This document shows, one piece after another, positions 52,960 through 62,458 of a stretch of 64,000 nucleotides of DNA. The stretch spans positions 124,001 to 188,000 of the forward strand of contig NZ_JAINVX010000002.1 in assembly GCF_019880635.1 (NCBI RefSeq). The letters are read 5' to 3'. The notes beneath the pieces were generated by a model that worked only from the letters and a program-made list of their open reading frames with translations, made no database searches and was not told the DNA's origin. Within the stretch, counting starts at the first letter, position 1. Each line of letters opens with the position of its first letter. Position numbers and translations under genes: made by a program. This stretch comes from Hanstruepera marina. Lineage in GTDB: Bacteria; Bacteroidota; Bacteroidia; Flavobacteriales; Flavobacteriaceae.

Positions 52960-53731
52960 GTGTATTCAATTCTTTATCAATTAATGCAATGGTTTTGTTG
53001 GTGACACTTATAAGACCATGTTTAACCCAAACTTCATCACTTGCATAGGTTAGGTATATTTTATTTAAGGTTAAATAAGTTTCAGGATTTTTGACTAAAG
53101 TTGAAAGCTCCATATCGGTCAATAAAAATTCAGGATGGGTAGGAATTTTAGAATGGCTCGCCAATTCATCAGGTACTTCAGGAGACATATACAAGCTAGT
53201 GGTTACTTTCGTTGTTTGATTATCCCTTTCAAAAAATATATTAAAACCTTGGTCTCTTATAGAATTTCTTGAGTGGGTATAATCTTTTAGTAAAGACAGA
53301 TTTTGTTTTAGGCTATCGCTTAATAACTCAAATTTACCAGAGCTAATGGCTTCATCCTGAACTGAACTGAAAATTGACAGTGTTCTGTAGTAAAGCATTT
53401 CAGAGAGATAATATTTTAGACTATCTGTTGGAATAGTATAATCTCCAACTGAATAACGCAGTACTTTGTTAAATTTAGAATTACTTATGTTGAGATTATG
53501 AAAATAAATCTCCAATTCATTTTTATTGTTAACCAATTCATTTTTTAACGCCAACAGGAGTTTATGCTTACTGTTTTCTAGTTTTCTATTCTCATTCCAG
53601 TTATTAATCTGAAGTGCAATGAGTATACCAATCACAACTAATACGATTTCACCAATGGCATACTTGAAGTACTTGCTGGTTTTGCCTTCGTTGAGTAAGT
53701 TTTTACGGATATTTCTAAAGAATTTTATCAT
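52952..53731 (-). CDS. DUF6090 family membrane protein, paralog 3
   Basis: 259 residues. Its first 46 residues differ from paralog 4 at only one position (Phe4 against Leu4), yet about 25 of those codons differ synonymously, so the anchor is kept by selection rather than by recent copying. The periplasmic motif is AISSGKFELLSDSLKQNLSL (about 128-147). A loop with LYMSPEVPDELASHSK is private to this copy. Confidence 0.9.
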   Translation of the reverse strand: MIKFFRNIRKNLLNEGKTSKYFKYAIGEIVLVVIGILIALQINNWNENRKLENSKHKLLLALKNELVNNKNELEIYFHNLNISNSKFNKVLRYSVGDYTIPTDSLKYYLSEMLYYRTLSIFSSVQDEAISSGKFELLSDSLKQNLSLLKDYTHSRNSIRDQGFNIFFERDNQTTKVTTSLYMSPEVPDELASHSKIPTHPEFLLTDMELSTLVKNPETYLTLNKIYLTYASDEVWVKHGLISVTNKTIALIDKELNTHD

Positions 53732-54462
53732 TGTGCCTTTAAAATTTCTTCATTAATTAAGTCTAAAATGGAGATCATGTTCTTTTTTAATTGCCGCTCT
53801 TCTTTTAAGCCTTGACTTCTGATGTTAATGAACAATACTTTTGTATACATTCTAAATTGAGGGTCATCATAGTACTTTTTTATATCAAATCCATCAATCT
53901 TACTGTTTTTAATTATGTAGCCTTTGGTATATAAAGTAGTTGTTAAATTGTTTCGCCATTCTTCAATTCTATAAGTGTCTTCGAAAGCATCAATAATTTC
54001 GTCTTCAAAAGAGGCTAGTTTGTACTTAAGTTCTTTATTACTTAAATAACTAATTTGACCTGAAGAGATAATGGATTTTAAAATGCCATTTTTAGGATCA
54101 AACGTATGGTTCATATTCATGGTTGAGCCTAAGTTGCTAAATACAGAATCCTGTACTTTCTCAAAAGCTTGTCTGTTATCAAAAAGCGAATCTATTTTTA
54201 GTGCGGCGTTATACGATTTTTCATGTTGAGTAATTACTGAATCAAGCGATGAAATGTTATCAGTGATTTCTACTTTTAAATCTTTTAAGATGTTTAACTC
54301 TTCTTTTTTAAGGATTCTTTCACTATTCCAATTGTTTATCTGAAGCGCGATAAGAATTCCTATAACCACCAACACGATTTCACCTATAGCGTATTTAAAA
54401 TACTTACTGGTTTTACCTTCGTTGAGTAAATTTTTGCGGATATTTCTGAATAACTTTATCAT
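53728..54462 (-). CDS. DUF6090 family membrane protein, paralog 4
   Basis: 244 residues; starts MIKLFRNIRKNLLNEG. Motif IISSGQISYLSNKELKYKLA at about 131-150, followed by FEDEIIDAFEDTYRIEEWRN. It begins with an ATGA overlap to paralog 5 and ends with the same kind of overlap to paralog 3. Confidence 0.9.
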   Translation of the reverse strand: MIKLFRNIRKNLLNEGKTSKYFKYAIGEIVLVVIGILIALQINNWNSERILKKEELNILKDLKVEITDNISSLDSVITQHEKSYNAALKIDSLFDNRQAFEKVQDSVFSNLGSTMNMNHTFDPKNGILKSIISSGQISYLSNKELKYKLASFEDEIIDAFEDTYRIEEWRNNLTTTLYTKGYIIKNSKIDGFDIKKYYDDPQFRMYTKVLFINIRSQGLKEERQLKKNMISILDLINEEILKAQ

Positions 54463-55253
54463 GGATTTTCTTCGAGTTCTTGCTTAATAATCTGTAATAT
54501 TTCTTTAATCCTATTTTGTAGACTTAAGGATTGAATGTTAGCAATTTTGGCATCGGTTGCGCAAGCCGCAAGATGATCTTCAAAATCTGGATTTTCAAAA
54601 ATATTTGAAAAATCGGTATGAGTCCGTGAGTTCTTTAGATCGAACTTCACGGTTGTTCCTTTGTCCAAATAAAAGGTTTCCATAGCATTGTCTTGCCAGT
54701 ATTGATTGGTTATGGACCTTATTGAAGCTTCTTTGAGTAAGAAAGGTTGGTATTGATTGTATTTATACTCTCTCCAAGCTACCTCTTCTTCAGTTACCTG
54801 AATAATTTCACTTGTCCATAGGGTCAATAGTTCTTTCAATTTATTGTTTTTTAGTAACTGAATTCTTCCCGAACTCATAATGTCATTGATTATCGGATCG
54901 AAGGTAGGAACCAAAATGGTTTGAACTAGGTAGCTGTTTATACTATCTGAATGACGTTTTTCAGGGTAGTCTATATAATCCAAAAGTTTAAAAGATGCAG
55001 CAATCATATTATTGCGAATAATTATTTTTTCGTTCAGTTGCTTTCGATTACTTTCAAATTCAGATTGTAATTGTTGTAACAGAGCTTTTTCCTCTTCGCG
55101 TTCTTTGCGTGTTTCATTCCAATTGTTAATCTGTAAGGCAATCAAAATCCCAATAACTACGAGTACAATTTCGCCTATAGCATATCTGGAATAGGCCGCA
55201 GCTTTATTTTCGGATGCCAGTTTTTTACGAATATTTCTGAAAAATTTTATCAT
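54459..55253 (-). CDS. DUF6090 family membrane protein, paralog 5 (KKLASENKA subgroup)
   Basis: 264 residues. The N-terminus differs from most copies: KKLASENKAAAYSRYAIGE. The periplasmic part is most like paralog 10 (61655): both have a KQLxxKIxxRNxxMxAS helix, FDPII before the motif, IMSSGRIQLLKNNKLKELLT (about 125-144), then LWTSEI, and end in an INxxxQEL-like helix. It starts inside the last codon of the DUF418 gene (ATGA). Confidence 0.9.
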   Translation of the reverse strand: MIKFFRNIRKKLASENKAAAYSRYAIGEIVLVVIGILIALQINNWNETRKEREEEKALLQQLQSEFESNRKQLNEKIIIRNNMIAASFKLLDYIDYPEKRHSDSINSYLVQTILVPTFDPIINDIMSSGRIQLLKNNKLKELLTLWTSEIIQVTEEEVAWREYKYNQYQPFLLKEASIRSITNQYWQDNAMETFYLDKGTTVKFDLKNSRTHTDFSNIFENPDFEDHLAACATDAKIANIQSLSLQNRIKEILQIIKQELEENP

Positions 55254-56494
55254 TTCTTGATTTTTAGTTGTATGCCATAAGTTAGTTTACGCCAGAGCCA
55301 TTCCATGGGACCAAACTTGAAATAACGTAACCATATTTTACTACATATAATTTGTATGATAAATACGCCCAAGCCAATCATCATAACATAAGTAAAGCCG
55401 AATTTTCCGACGAGGTTAAACCCAAATCCGTAAAAAATAATGGTTGAAATAGCTGTTTGAAACAAGTAGTTGGATAATGCCGTTTTACCAACGGGTTTAA
55501 ACCAATCGAGAAATCCTACTTTCTTCTTAACTAACAAGGCAATCCCAGCAGCATAGCTTAATGCCAATGGTACGGTTCCCAAGGCATAAGCAAGAATATG
55601 AAACAGTTTTGTAGTATCTGTACTATCCACAAAGAATTCAATGTAACCTCTAACAATATTAACGGGAAGACCTACCAATAAACCAATTACAAACACTTTC
55701 TTCAAAAATGCGGTATTATCCAAAATATTTTCATTGAGTATTTTCCTGCCAGCCCAAATACCAATTAAAAAGATTCCAAAAACTTTAAACAATCGACCTT
55801 CATCCAAAATCCTACCTATTCTAATAAATGTATTCCCCAGATTCATTTTAAAAAAATCAGCTATATTTTCATTGAGTTGGTAGGCTATAAAATTGGGACT
55901 CAAGCCACCCTGAAATTCCATAATTGGCATACCAAAATATTGATAGATTTCGGTGCTTTTTTGAAAAGCCAATCCAGGATAATAGATGCCTGAAAAGTGC
56001 ATAAAAGCCCAATTGACCAAAGGGAATAAAATGAATATACCCGCAGTGATTAAAAGGGTTTTATTAGATTTTTTCACAAACCAAATCAAGAAAAAACCTA
56101 GAAACGCATAAAGTGTTAGAATATCTCCAGGCCAAAAGAGCACTAAATGAATTAAACCAATAATTAATAACCAAAACATGCGCCTTCTAAAAAAAGGAGC
56201 AAATGCCTTACCATGTGCGGTTAAGTTGTTAAATTGAATAACACAGCCAATTCCAAAAAGTAGCGAAAAAATGGAATAAAATTTACCATCTACCAGTACA
56301 TAGTTTATAAAATCAACCCATTCATCTGTAGGCAAGGTATATAACCTTTGCGGTGAATCTTCTGGGAAAAAGAATATTCCCGAGAACATGAGGATATTTG
56401 CAGTATAGATAAACAGTATAGAAATACCTCTTAAGATATCGAGGTAGGCAATACGTTCACTTTTGGAGATTGGTTTTACGGTTTCGTTTTCCAT
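55250..56494 (-). CDS. DUF418 domain membrane protein inside the array
   Basis: From ATG 56494 the protein has 414 residues and about ten membrane helices. It starts near KSERIAYLDILRGISILFIY and has the C-terminal DUF418 signature PVGKTALSNYLFQTAIST ... FGPMEWLWRKLTYG. DUF418 proteins are acyltransferase-3-like membrane proteins of unknown substrate. It stops inside the ATGA of paralog 5. An alternative start at 56527 adds 11 residues; neither has a clear advantage. Confidence 0.88.
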   Translation of the reverse strand: MENETVKPISKSERIAYLDILRGISILFIYTANILMFSGIFFFPEDSPQRLYTLPTDEWVDFINYVLVDGKFYSIFSLLFGIGCVIQFNNLTAHGKAFAPFFRRRMFWLLIIGLIHLVLFWPGDILTLYAFLGFFLIWFVKKSNKTLLITAGIFILFPLVNWAFMHFSGIYYPGLAFQKSTEIYQYFGMPIMEFQGGLSPNFIAYQLNENIADFFKMNLGNTFIRIGRILDEGRLFKVFGIFLIGIWAGRKILNENILDNTAFLKKVFVIGLLVGLPVNIVRGYIEFFVDSTDTTKLFHILAYALGTVPLALSYAAGIALLVKKKVGFLDWFKPVGKTALSNYLFQTAISTIIFYGFGFNLVGKFGFTYVMMIGLGVFIIQIICSKIWLRYFKFGPMEWLWRKLTYGIQLKIKK

Positions 56495-56552
56495 TGTTTG
56501 ATTTTTTTTGTAATGACTATTTATCAATAGAATTTAATTCCTGTTTAATGAA

Positions 56553-57266
56553 TTACAGTAGGTTTTTAATTTGTCCTTCTGTGCGTTTGGCTCTGTTTTG
56601 CACTCCAGCATTTTCAAATGCGATGGTTGATATTAATCTGGAGAATGATTCGTCTACCTTGAGTCTTTCATAATCTGCTTGTGTTATTTTATAATTGGCA
56701 TACCAAGTAGCCGTGCTGTCAAAGTTTTTATAAAAATATTCCAATAACTTGGGTTGCGTATTCAGATTAAAAAAATCCAATCGCTCGTCTTCATAGCGTC
56801 TGTAATAGGGGTATGCCCTTTCGTAAAGCAGCGAGATATTGTTTCGCAAACTATCGTTGGAAATAACTTCAACGCCTTTAGATTGTAGAAGCCCATAGCC
56901 GCTTTTATTGGGATCAAAATGTGGTATGACGCGTAATAATGTTGTCAAATAATTGAATTTGGAACTAGGTGTCTCATGTGTTTTTATATAGTCTTTTAGG
57001 TCCTTACAAGCTTTTACTATGGAGTCCATAGTAGCAATATCATGCTGGATTTCTTTTAAGTCTAGTGTTAAATTATTGTGGAATTCTTTCAAGATTTTTG
57101 TTTCTAACTGTTTAGTTTTATTGGCTTCATTCCAATTATTAATTTGTAAAGCAACCAAAATTCCAATAACAACAAGTACTATTTCACCAATGGCATATTT
57201 TACATATTTACTCATTTTGCCTTCGTTGAGGAGTGATTTACGTATGTGTCTGAAAAATTTAATCAT
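56553..57266 (-). CDS. DUF6090 family membrane protein, paralog 6
   Basis: 237 residues. The anchor contains [20 protein letters not shown]. The motif is changed to [20 protein letters not shown] (about 126-145), with SKG for SSG. A Tyr/Arg-rich segment ([18 protein letters not shown]) follows. It starts 8 bases inside the DUF885-like gene and is followed, after a gap, by the DUF418 gene. Confidence 0.9.
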   Translation of the reverse strand: MIKFFRHIRKSLLNEGKMSKYVKYAIGEIVLVVIGILVALQINNWNEANKTKQLETKILKEFHNNLTLDLKEIQHDIATMDSIVKACKDLKDYIKTHETPSSKFNYLTTLLRVIPHFDPNKSGYGLLQSKGVEVISNDSLRNNISLLYERAYPYYRRYEDERLDFFNLNTQPKLLEYFYKNFDSTATWYANYKITQADYERLKVDESFSRLISTIAFENAGVQNRAKRTEGQIKNLL

Positions 57267-58935
57267 TGATGATAATATCTAAATGCTTTTTCTTATTTGT
57301 CATTTGCCAATGTCCAAGTGAGATGGGAATGTTGCCAATACTATTGAGTGTGTCAAAAAATGCTTTAGTCTTAAAAGCTTTGTCATTATCTTCCTGTAAT
57401 TTGGCATAGTCTGCCATGGCATTTTCTAATAAAAATTTACCGGTTATATAACTCGTGCCATAACCTGGTTGGCGTAAGTACAGATGTTGTTCAAAAATGA
57501 GTAAGTCCTTCTCGGTTTTCATCCAGCCACGTGGCGTGTATTCACTATGTATACCACCAGCTTCTTCCATGGTCATTTTATTGGCATGAGCATACAATGA
57601 GCCCAAGCCTCTTGCAGCACGCTGCGCTATCATGATGTAAACAATTTCCTTTGATCTTGGACTGTCATCGTAGAGTCCGGCTTGTAAAAACATTTCTTCT
57701 ACAGCAGTTGCAGTACCTTCACTGCGAGAGTCAAATATATTGTATAGCAGAGGGCCACGCCTAATCTCACTAGCATGTGGTTCATGGTCCATTCTAGCCA
57801 GCTCAAACCAATGGTAAAAGTGTGAGTAGAGTGGTCGCGGATCGTAATGCTCACCGATTACAAAAAAGTTGCGTTTTTCTTCAGGCACGTATTGACCCAA
57901 ATGTTCTCGTAAGGCTACTTCAAAATATGGTTTTACGCTAACTATCCCCTGTTGATCTAAAAAATTGATCAAGCTCTTAGCAGCTTCATCAGCCATTTTA
58001 TCGTAAGCTTCGGGCGAGTCAGCCGCTATCAATTGATCTATGTCGCGGTTACGATGCTCTTCAAGCTTTAGCGATGCCCAAGCCCGTGCTAATTCGCGTT
58101 TCAATAACATAACTTCATCATCCCAGGTTAAAGGAACTAAATGAACATTCTGTAAATACCAGTTGTAATTTTCTTTACCAATTCCCGATGGCCCTGTTTT
58201 AGACTTAGCTTCACTCTGGAGCCACTCTACCAAATTGTTAGTGGCATCTATTGCTCGATCAATGGCAGCAAGTAGTTCCTCATCATTTTCAACTCCATCG
58301 TATTCTTTCATGTTGAGTAACACATCTCTTTGATCTTGGATATCGCGAATACCAGCTATCCAAAGATCTTTAGCATTGCCAGTTAAATTTTGTTTTGCCT
58401 GTTGGTATAAAGGCTGAATAACATTGAGCTCTTTAATTAATTGTATTCGCTCTTCGACGGAAAATGGCTGTTCATAAGTCCATAACTCAAGGGTACCATG
58501 ATTGGTTGGCCCTTCGTGTGCAGGTACATCGCTCTTGTAGGTCCATACAACTTTATAAAATGCAGGGTCACGTACCCAAGGCTTTAAAATTTTATAGTTA
58601 AAATCATAACCATTCATCTCTGCCCATACAAGCATCCAATCTACTTGATTTGGAATAGACCAATTGGTAGTGTCAATAGCCATGAGCTGTTTCCGAAGTT
58701 CTTCAAATTCAGACCAACGTTGTTCGAAGGTTTCTTTTGTGTAATCTGGTGCACCATCAAGTAAAGGTGGACTTTCAAATGAACGCCAATTGTGAAAAAG
58801 TGACACAAGATCTTCATAATTCTTTGTTTTGAAGTTTTGCACTTCAGTATTAGATGATACTTCATTTTTATTGCTATTGCAATTAAGCAAAAGCCATAAG
58901 CTAATAAAAAATAAGATGGATGATTTAGTTGTCAT
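57259..58935 (-). CDS. DUF885-like lipoprotein inside the array
   Basis: The 558-residue protein has a lipoprotein signal (LWLLLNC, Cys19). The C-terminal part follows the DUF885 order: [59 protein letters not shown]. In DUF885 a HExPGH zinc motif normally precedes; here only [13 protein letters not shown] is found, so catalysis is doubtful or altered. The stop TAA lies inside the ATGATTAA start of paralog 6. A 141-base gap upstream, with no clear promoter box, separates it from paralog 7. Confidence 0.75.
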   Translation of the reverse strand: MTTKSSILFFISLWLLLNCNSNKNEVSSNTEVQNFKTKNYEDLVSLFHNWRSFESPPLLDGAPDYTKETFEQRWSEFEELRKQLMAIDTTNWSIPNQVDWMLVWAEMNGYDFNYKILKPWVRDPAFYKVVWTYKSDVPAHEGPTNHGTLELWTYEQPFSVEERIQLIKELNVIQPLYQQAKQNLTGNAKDLWIAGIRDIQDQRDVLLNMKEYDGVENDEELLAAIDRAIDATNNLVEWLQSEAKSKTGPSGIGKENYNWYLQNVHLVPLTWDDEVMLLKRELARAWASLKLEEHRNRDIDQLIAADSPEAYDKMADEAAKSLINFLDQQGIVSVKPYFEVALREHLGQYVPEEKRNFFVIGEHYDPRPLYSHFYHWFELARMDHEPHASEIRRGPLLYNIFDSRSEGTATAVEEMFLQAGLYDDSPRSKEIVYIMIAQRAARGLGSLYAHANKMTMEEAGGIHSEYTPRGWMKTEKDLLIFEQHLYLRQPGYGTSYITGKFLLENAMADYAKLQEDNDKAFKTKAFFDTLNSIGNIPISLGHWQMTNKKKHLDIIIND

Positions 58936-59076
58936 TAATAGTTAATATGTTATTTAGTTTGTAAGTTCAGAATTAAATATCCTATTTGAACTTTGAAAAG
59001 TCTAAAATGAGGACGAGTTCTGCACTATTGCATGTATTTCTTATTTGATGTAAAAATTTTATTATATTGCTTTTTT

Positions 59077-60138
59077 TCAAGGTTTTACTTTATTAAATGG
59101 TATTCTTTTTTCTTTGGTAATTATGGTAAACGTCGTTTTTTTAGTGTCATTATTTAAATGAAACTTTACAATCTCATTAGCTTTGAACATAAAGAATAAA
59201 CTGTCTGAATGCCTGTAGAGTATTTTAGATTTATTATTAATGTCTTTCATTACAAGGTAGCCGTCTTCACTTTTTATCGTCACATTATGTAGTTTACTAT
59301 TATTAGACTCATGTGAAGATTGATACTCTCCTAAATAATGTGCTAGCCCGCCCTTGTTAGATACCTTTAACTTTAGTAGCTCATTATCGGGCACTGGCTT
59401 ATTTAGGAATTCTGCAATCGTTATATAGAGTTCAATGGCTTTAATCCTATATGTCTGTGCATCTCTATATAAATTTAGATAATCGTTAGTATAGCGAGCA
59501 ACTTGGTTTTTATAAATGGGGTCGTTAAGAAAAAACGCATACATGTCGTTAACCTCCACAGCTTCATCATAATTGCTACTCCATTGGTAATACCACGATT
59601 TATTAGTAGCTAAATAATCTATATTTTGATAAACCGTAGTTCTTATGCGTTGATTGTACACTTTTATATTGTTACCTAAAGTAATATGCAATTCGTCCAA
59701 AGGTTCTTGCAGTACATCAAATTGGTGGTCTAAATCTTTTAGTGCATCTTTAAACTTTTGGTAACTCTGTTCATTTAAAATAAAGTCATCGTACCAATAC
59801 GCAAAATAAGTCCCTTGCTCCCCGCTTATAAATTTTCTATAATTCTGATGAATGAACTGGTCTGTCAGTACCATCTTGCTTAGAGAATCCTTTACGAGAT
59901 AAAAGTCTAAGATCTCACTGGCACGATTAATATCCGTTAATAAGTCTTTTTGAATATTCGTTAGAAGGTTCTGACCTTCTTTATTGAGTTGTCGCTCATT
60001 ATTCCAATTGTTCACTTGAAGTGCGATCAAAATCCCAATTACTACCAAAACAATTTCACCAATAGCATATTTAAGGTACTTACTTGTTTTATCTTCTTTG
60101 AGAAGTGATTTTCGTATGTTACGGAAGAATTTAATCAT
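59077..60138 (-). CDS. DUF6090 protein fused to a DUF3471-like C-terminal domain, paralog 7
   Basis: At 353 residues this is about 100 longer than the other copies. The anchor reads [20 protein letters not shown]. The periplasmic part lacks a clear SSG motif. From about residue 265 a beta-rich domain begins with LAHYLGEYQSS, then DGYLVMKDINNKSKILYRHS, DSLFFMFKANEIVKFHLNND and TFTIITKEKRIPF. That strand pattern is like the DUF3471 domain found at the C-terminus of secreted hydrolases. It is the last gene before the 141-base gap. Confidence 0.85.
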   Translation of the reverse strand: MIKFFRNIRKSLLKEDKTSKYLKYAIGEIVLVVIGILIALQVNNWNNERQLNKEGQNLLTNIQKDLLTDINRASEILDFYLVKDSLSKMVLTDQFIHQNYRKFISGEQGTYFAYWYDDFILNEQSYQKFKDALKDLDHQFDVLQEPLDELHITLGNNIKVYNQRIRTTVYQNIDYLATNKSWYYQWSSNYDEAVEVNDMYAFFLNDPIYKNQVARYTNDYLNLYRDAQTYRIKAIELYITIAEFLNKPVPDNELLKLKVSNKGGLAHYLGEYQSSHESNNSKLHNVTIKSEDGYLVMKDINNKSKILYRHSDSLFFMFKANEIVKFHLNNDTKKTTFTIITKEKRIPFNKVKP

Positions 60139-60902
60139 TTTTCTAGCTCGATATTAATATGTTGAAGGGTTGTGTGGCATTTTTTAATTAAATCTTGGTA
60201 GTACATATTTCTGACCTTTTGGTTGAAGGCTGTAGCAGAGATGGCCCTGACAAGTATCTGGAATTCTTCGCTGCTTTGGTTGTTTAAAAATTCGAAATCT
60301 TTCTCTGTAATCATTTCTTTATAAGTATAAATATCTGAAACTTGAGTATTGAATTTTATAAAATTGGTTTTGGTATCTAAAGTTGACGTAACATTTAACA
60401 TCCATTCATTTATGGAGTTGAGCAATTCTTCAATTTCTTCATAAGAGTTATAAAGCTCTAGAATATCATCTTTTAGTTTAGGGTTGTTTATAAGGTTGAT
60501 AGAGCCAGTGCTCATAATACTATTGTAGGTTGTTTTATTATATGAAAATATTTGATCTAGAGCTTTATCAAAAGTAGCGCTCATTTTTTCAACTTGTTTT
60601 TTATTTTCAACACCGGAATACATGGTATTCAAAAAGTGTTTGATATCCTCTCTGATGACTACATTTTTTTCTACTGTTTTTCTAAACAATAAAGTGTCTT
60701 GTACTAAATCATGATGTATTCTCTCTAGTAGTACTTTTCCTTGTTTTGATTCTTGAATTTTCTGGTTCCATTTATTTATGGCCAATGCAATCAAAATCCC
60801 AATTACGACCAGAACAATTTCACCAATAGCATATTTAAGGTACTTGCTGGTTTTGCCTTTGTTGAGAAGGTTTTTGCGGATATTTCGGAAGAATTTAATC
60901 AT
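60135..60902 (-). CDS. DUF6090 family membrane protein, paralog 8 (variant anchor)
   Basis: 255 residues from ATG 60902 (MIKFFRNIRKNLLNKGKT). The usual LQINNWNE after the helix is replaced by LAINKWNQKI, the only copy with this change. The motif is IMSTGSINLINNPKLKDDIL (about 129-148). A start at 60935 would add 11 residues from inside the neighbouring gene and is rejected. Confidence 0.9.
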   Translation of the reverse strand: MIKFFRNIRKNLLNKGKTSKYLKYAIGEIVLVVIGILIALAINKWNQKIQESKQGKVLLERIHHDLVQDTLLFRKTVEKNVVIREDIKHFLNTMYSGVENKKQVEKMSATFDKALDQIFSYNKTTYNSIMSTGSINLINNPKLKDDILELYNSYEEIEELLNSINEWMLNVTSTLDTKTNFIKFNTQVSDIYTYKEMITEKDFEFLNNQSSEEFQILVRAISATAFNQKVRNMYYQDLIKKCHTTLQHINIELEK

Positions 60903-61662
60903 TTGCTTTATTAATTTCAGTTTCCAACAATGCAATTATTTCATCAAGAAGGGCTCTTGTTTTTTTTTGTTTTGAATAATAACTGTCTGCATGAATAACT
61001 ACATTTTCGACTAAATTTTCAAATTGAAGTTCTTCTAATAGGTATCTGTTATCAACAGTAAAACCAGATTTTGGAAAAGTTATGTTTCTAACTTTATCGT
61101 CTACTTGATCGGCTTTTAGCCAACTAGCTCTTTCGATAATGTAAGTATTCAGTATACCTTCATTTTTATCGACTGTGTTAAACTTTTCTTCTAAAATTTC
61201 GACGTCTGGTTTCCATGAGGACAGCAGGTTTCGTAACTCTACATTTTTAAAAATGCCAAGTTTTCCAGAACTTAATAAATCATCTAAAAATCCATTTTGA
61301 GGATAATAAGGTGTGCTATTGAACAATTGGTTTAGCCAATCGTTAAAAACATCCTCGGAATCTGGTTTAACTTTTTTTCCGGTATGGTTTAGGATTTGAA
61401 CGCCTGACTCCAATATTAACAACGTACTGGTCTGTACCTCTTCTAAAATGTCTTTATTTTTTAAAAAATCACGATGAATATTATTTAAAGCGCTTAATTC
61501 TTGTAAGTCAGATTTTCGCGATTCATTCCAATTATTAATCTGAAGTGCGATTAGAATTCCAATTACCACAAGGATTATTTCGCCAATGGCGTATTTAAAG
61601 TATTTACTGGTTTGATTTTTCATAATAAGTGACTGGCGTATGTGACGGAAGAATTTAATCAT
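60895..61662 (-). CDS. DUF6090 family membrane protein, paralog 9
   Basis: 255 residues; N-terminus [20 protein letters not shown]. Motif LLSSGKLGIFKNVELRNLLS (about 129-148), then SWKPDVEILEEK. It overlaps both neighbours by 8 bases (ATGATTAA). The segment PYYPQNGFLDD before the motif is shared with no other copy here. Confidence 0.9.
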   Translation of the reverse strand: MIKFFRHIRQSLIMKNQTSKYFKYAIGEIILVVIGILIALQINNWNESRKSDLQELSALNNIHRDFLKNKDILEEVQTSTLLILESGVQILNHTGKKVKPDSEDVFNDWLNQLFNSTPYYPQNGFLDDLLSSGKLGIFKNVELRNLLSSWKPDVEILEEKFNTVDKNEGILNTYIIERASWLKADQVDDKVRNITFPKSGFTVDNRYLLEELQFENLVENVVIHADSYYSKQKKTRALLDEIIALLETEINKAND

Positions 61663-62458
61663 GTTCTAATTCCTGTTTAATTAAATCAATGATTTCAACA
61701 ATGCGTTTTCTTAAGATTTGTGATTGTACGTTTGCCCAGCTATTAATAGCATAACATCTAGTTAGGTGGTCTTCGAAATTAGGGTGATTTAATAGCATGT
61801 TATAATCTACATTGTATGCAGATTCACCAATGGCATCCTTTGAATAATCAGTGATTTTTTCACCAACTTCAAGGGAATAACTGCCTAAAAGATCGGTTTT
61901 GTATGCTAAATTTCGAATAGTTCTTAATTGATAGTTTTCTATTAAAAAAGGAATATATAGGTTGTTTCTGTAGTCTTTCCAAATTACTTCGTCTTCAATA
62001 ACATCATTAATTTCCGAAGTCCATCGTGTAAGTGCGTGCTTTAATGTTTCATTTTTAATAAGGTTTAAATCGCCAGAACTTGCTAGATCTATTATAATTG
62101 GATCAAAAGAAGCATATGGCATTGTTCTAGCTATATTGTAGTTAATACTATCCTTTTCACGCTGACTAGGATTATCAATAAAATTCAATAATTGTTTAGA
62201 GGCTTCCATAAAAATATTTCGCATGGAGATTTTTTGATCCAATTGCTTTAGATTGCTGTTGAAATCTGCTAGTAGTTGTTCTAAAAGAATATCTTCTTGG
62301 ATTTTGTTTTTTCTATTTTCATTCCAATTATTAATTTGAAGCGCAATTAATATTCCTATGACTACAAGGATTATTTCACCAATGGCATAGCGCGAATAAG
62401 CCATAGCTTTGTTTTCTGAAGCTAGCTTTTTACGGATATTACGGAAAAATTTAATCAT
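61655..62458 (-). CDS. DUF6090 family membrane protein, paralog 10 (KKLASENKA subgroup)
   Basis: 267 residues; begins MIKFFRNIRKKLASENKAMA, like paralog 5. Motif LASSGDLNLIKNETLKHALT (about 125-144) followed by RWTSEIND. Shares FDPII, HPNFEDHL and an ending I(K)QELE with paralog 5, although five genes lie between them, which suggests block duplication or shuffling within the array. Confidence 0.9.
   Translation of the reverse strand: MIKFFRNIRKKLASENKAMAYSRYAIGEIILVVIGILIALQINNWNENRKNKIQEDILLEQLLADFNSNLKQLDQKISMRNIFMEASKQLLNFIDNPSQREKDSINYNIARTMPYASFDPIIIDLASSGDLNLIKNETLKHALTRWTSEINDVIEDEVIWKDYRNNLYIPFLIENYQLRTIRNLAYKTDLLGSYSLEVGEKITDYSKDAIGESAYNVDYNMLLNHPNFEDHLTRCYAINSWANVQSQILRKRIVEIIDLIKQELEHD

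Noticed and set aside
60903-60935. Upstream start of paralog 8 adding 11 residues
   Set aside because: It would lie inside the neighbouring gene and break the MIKFF start shared by all copies.
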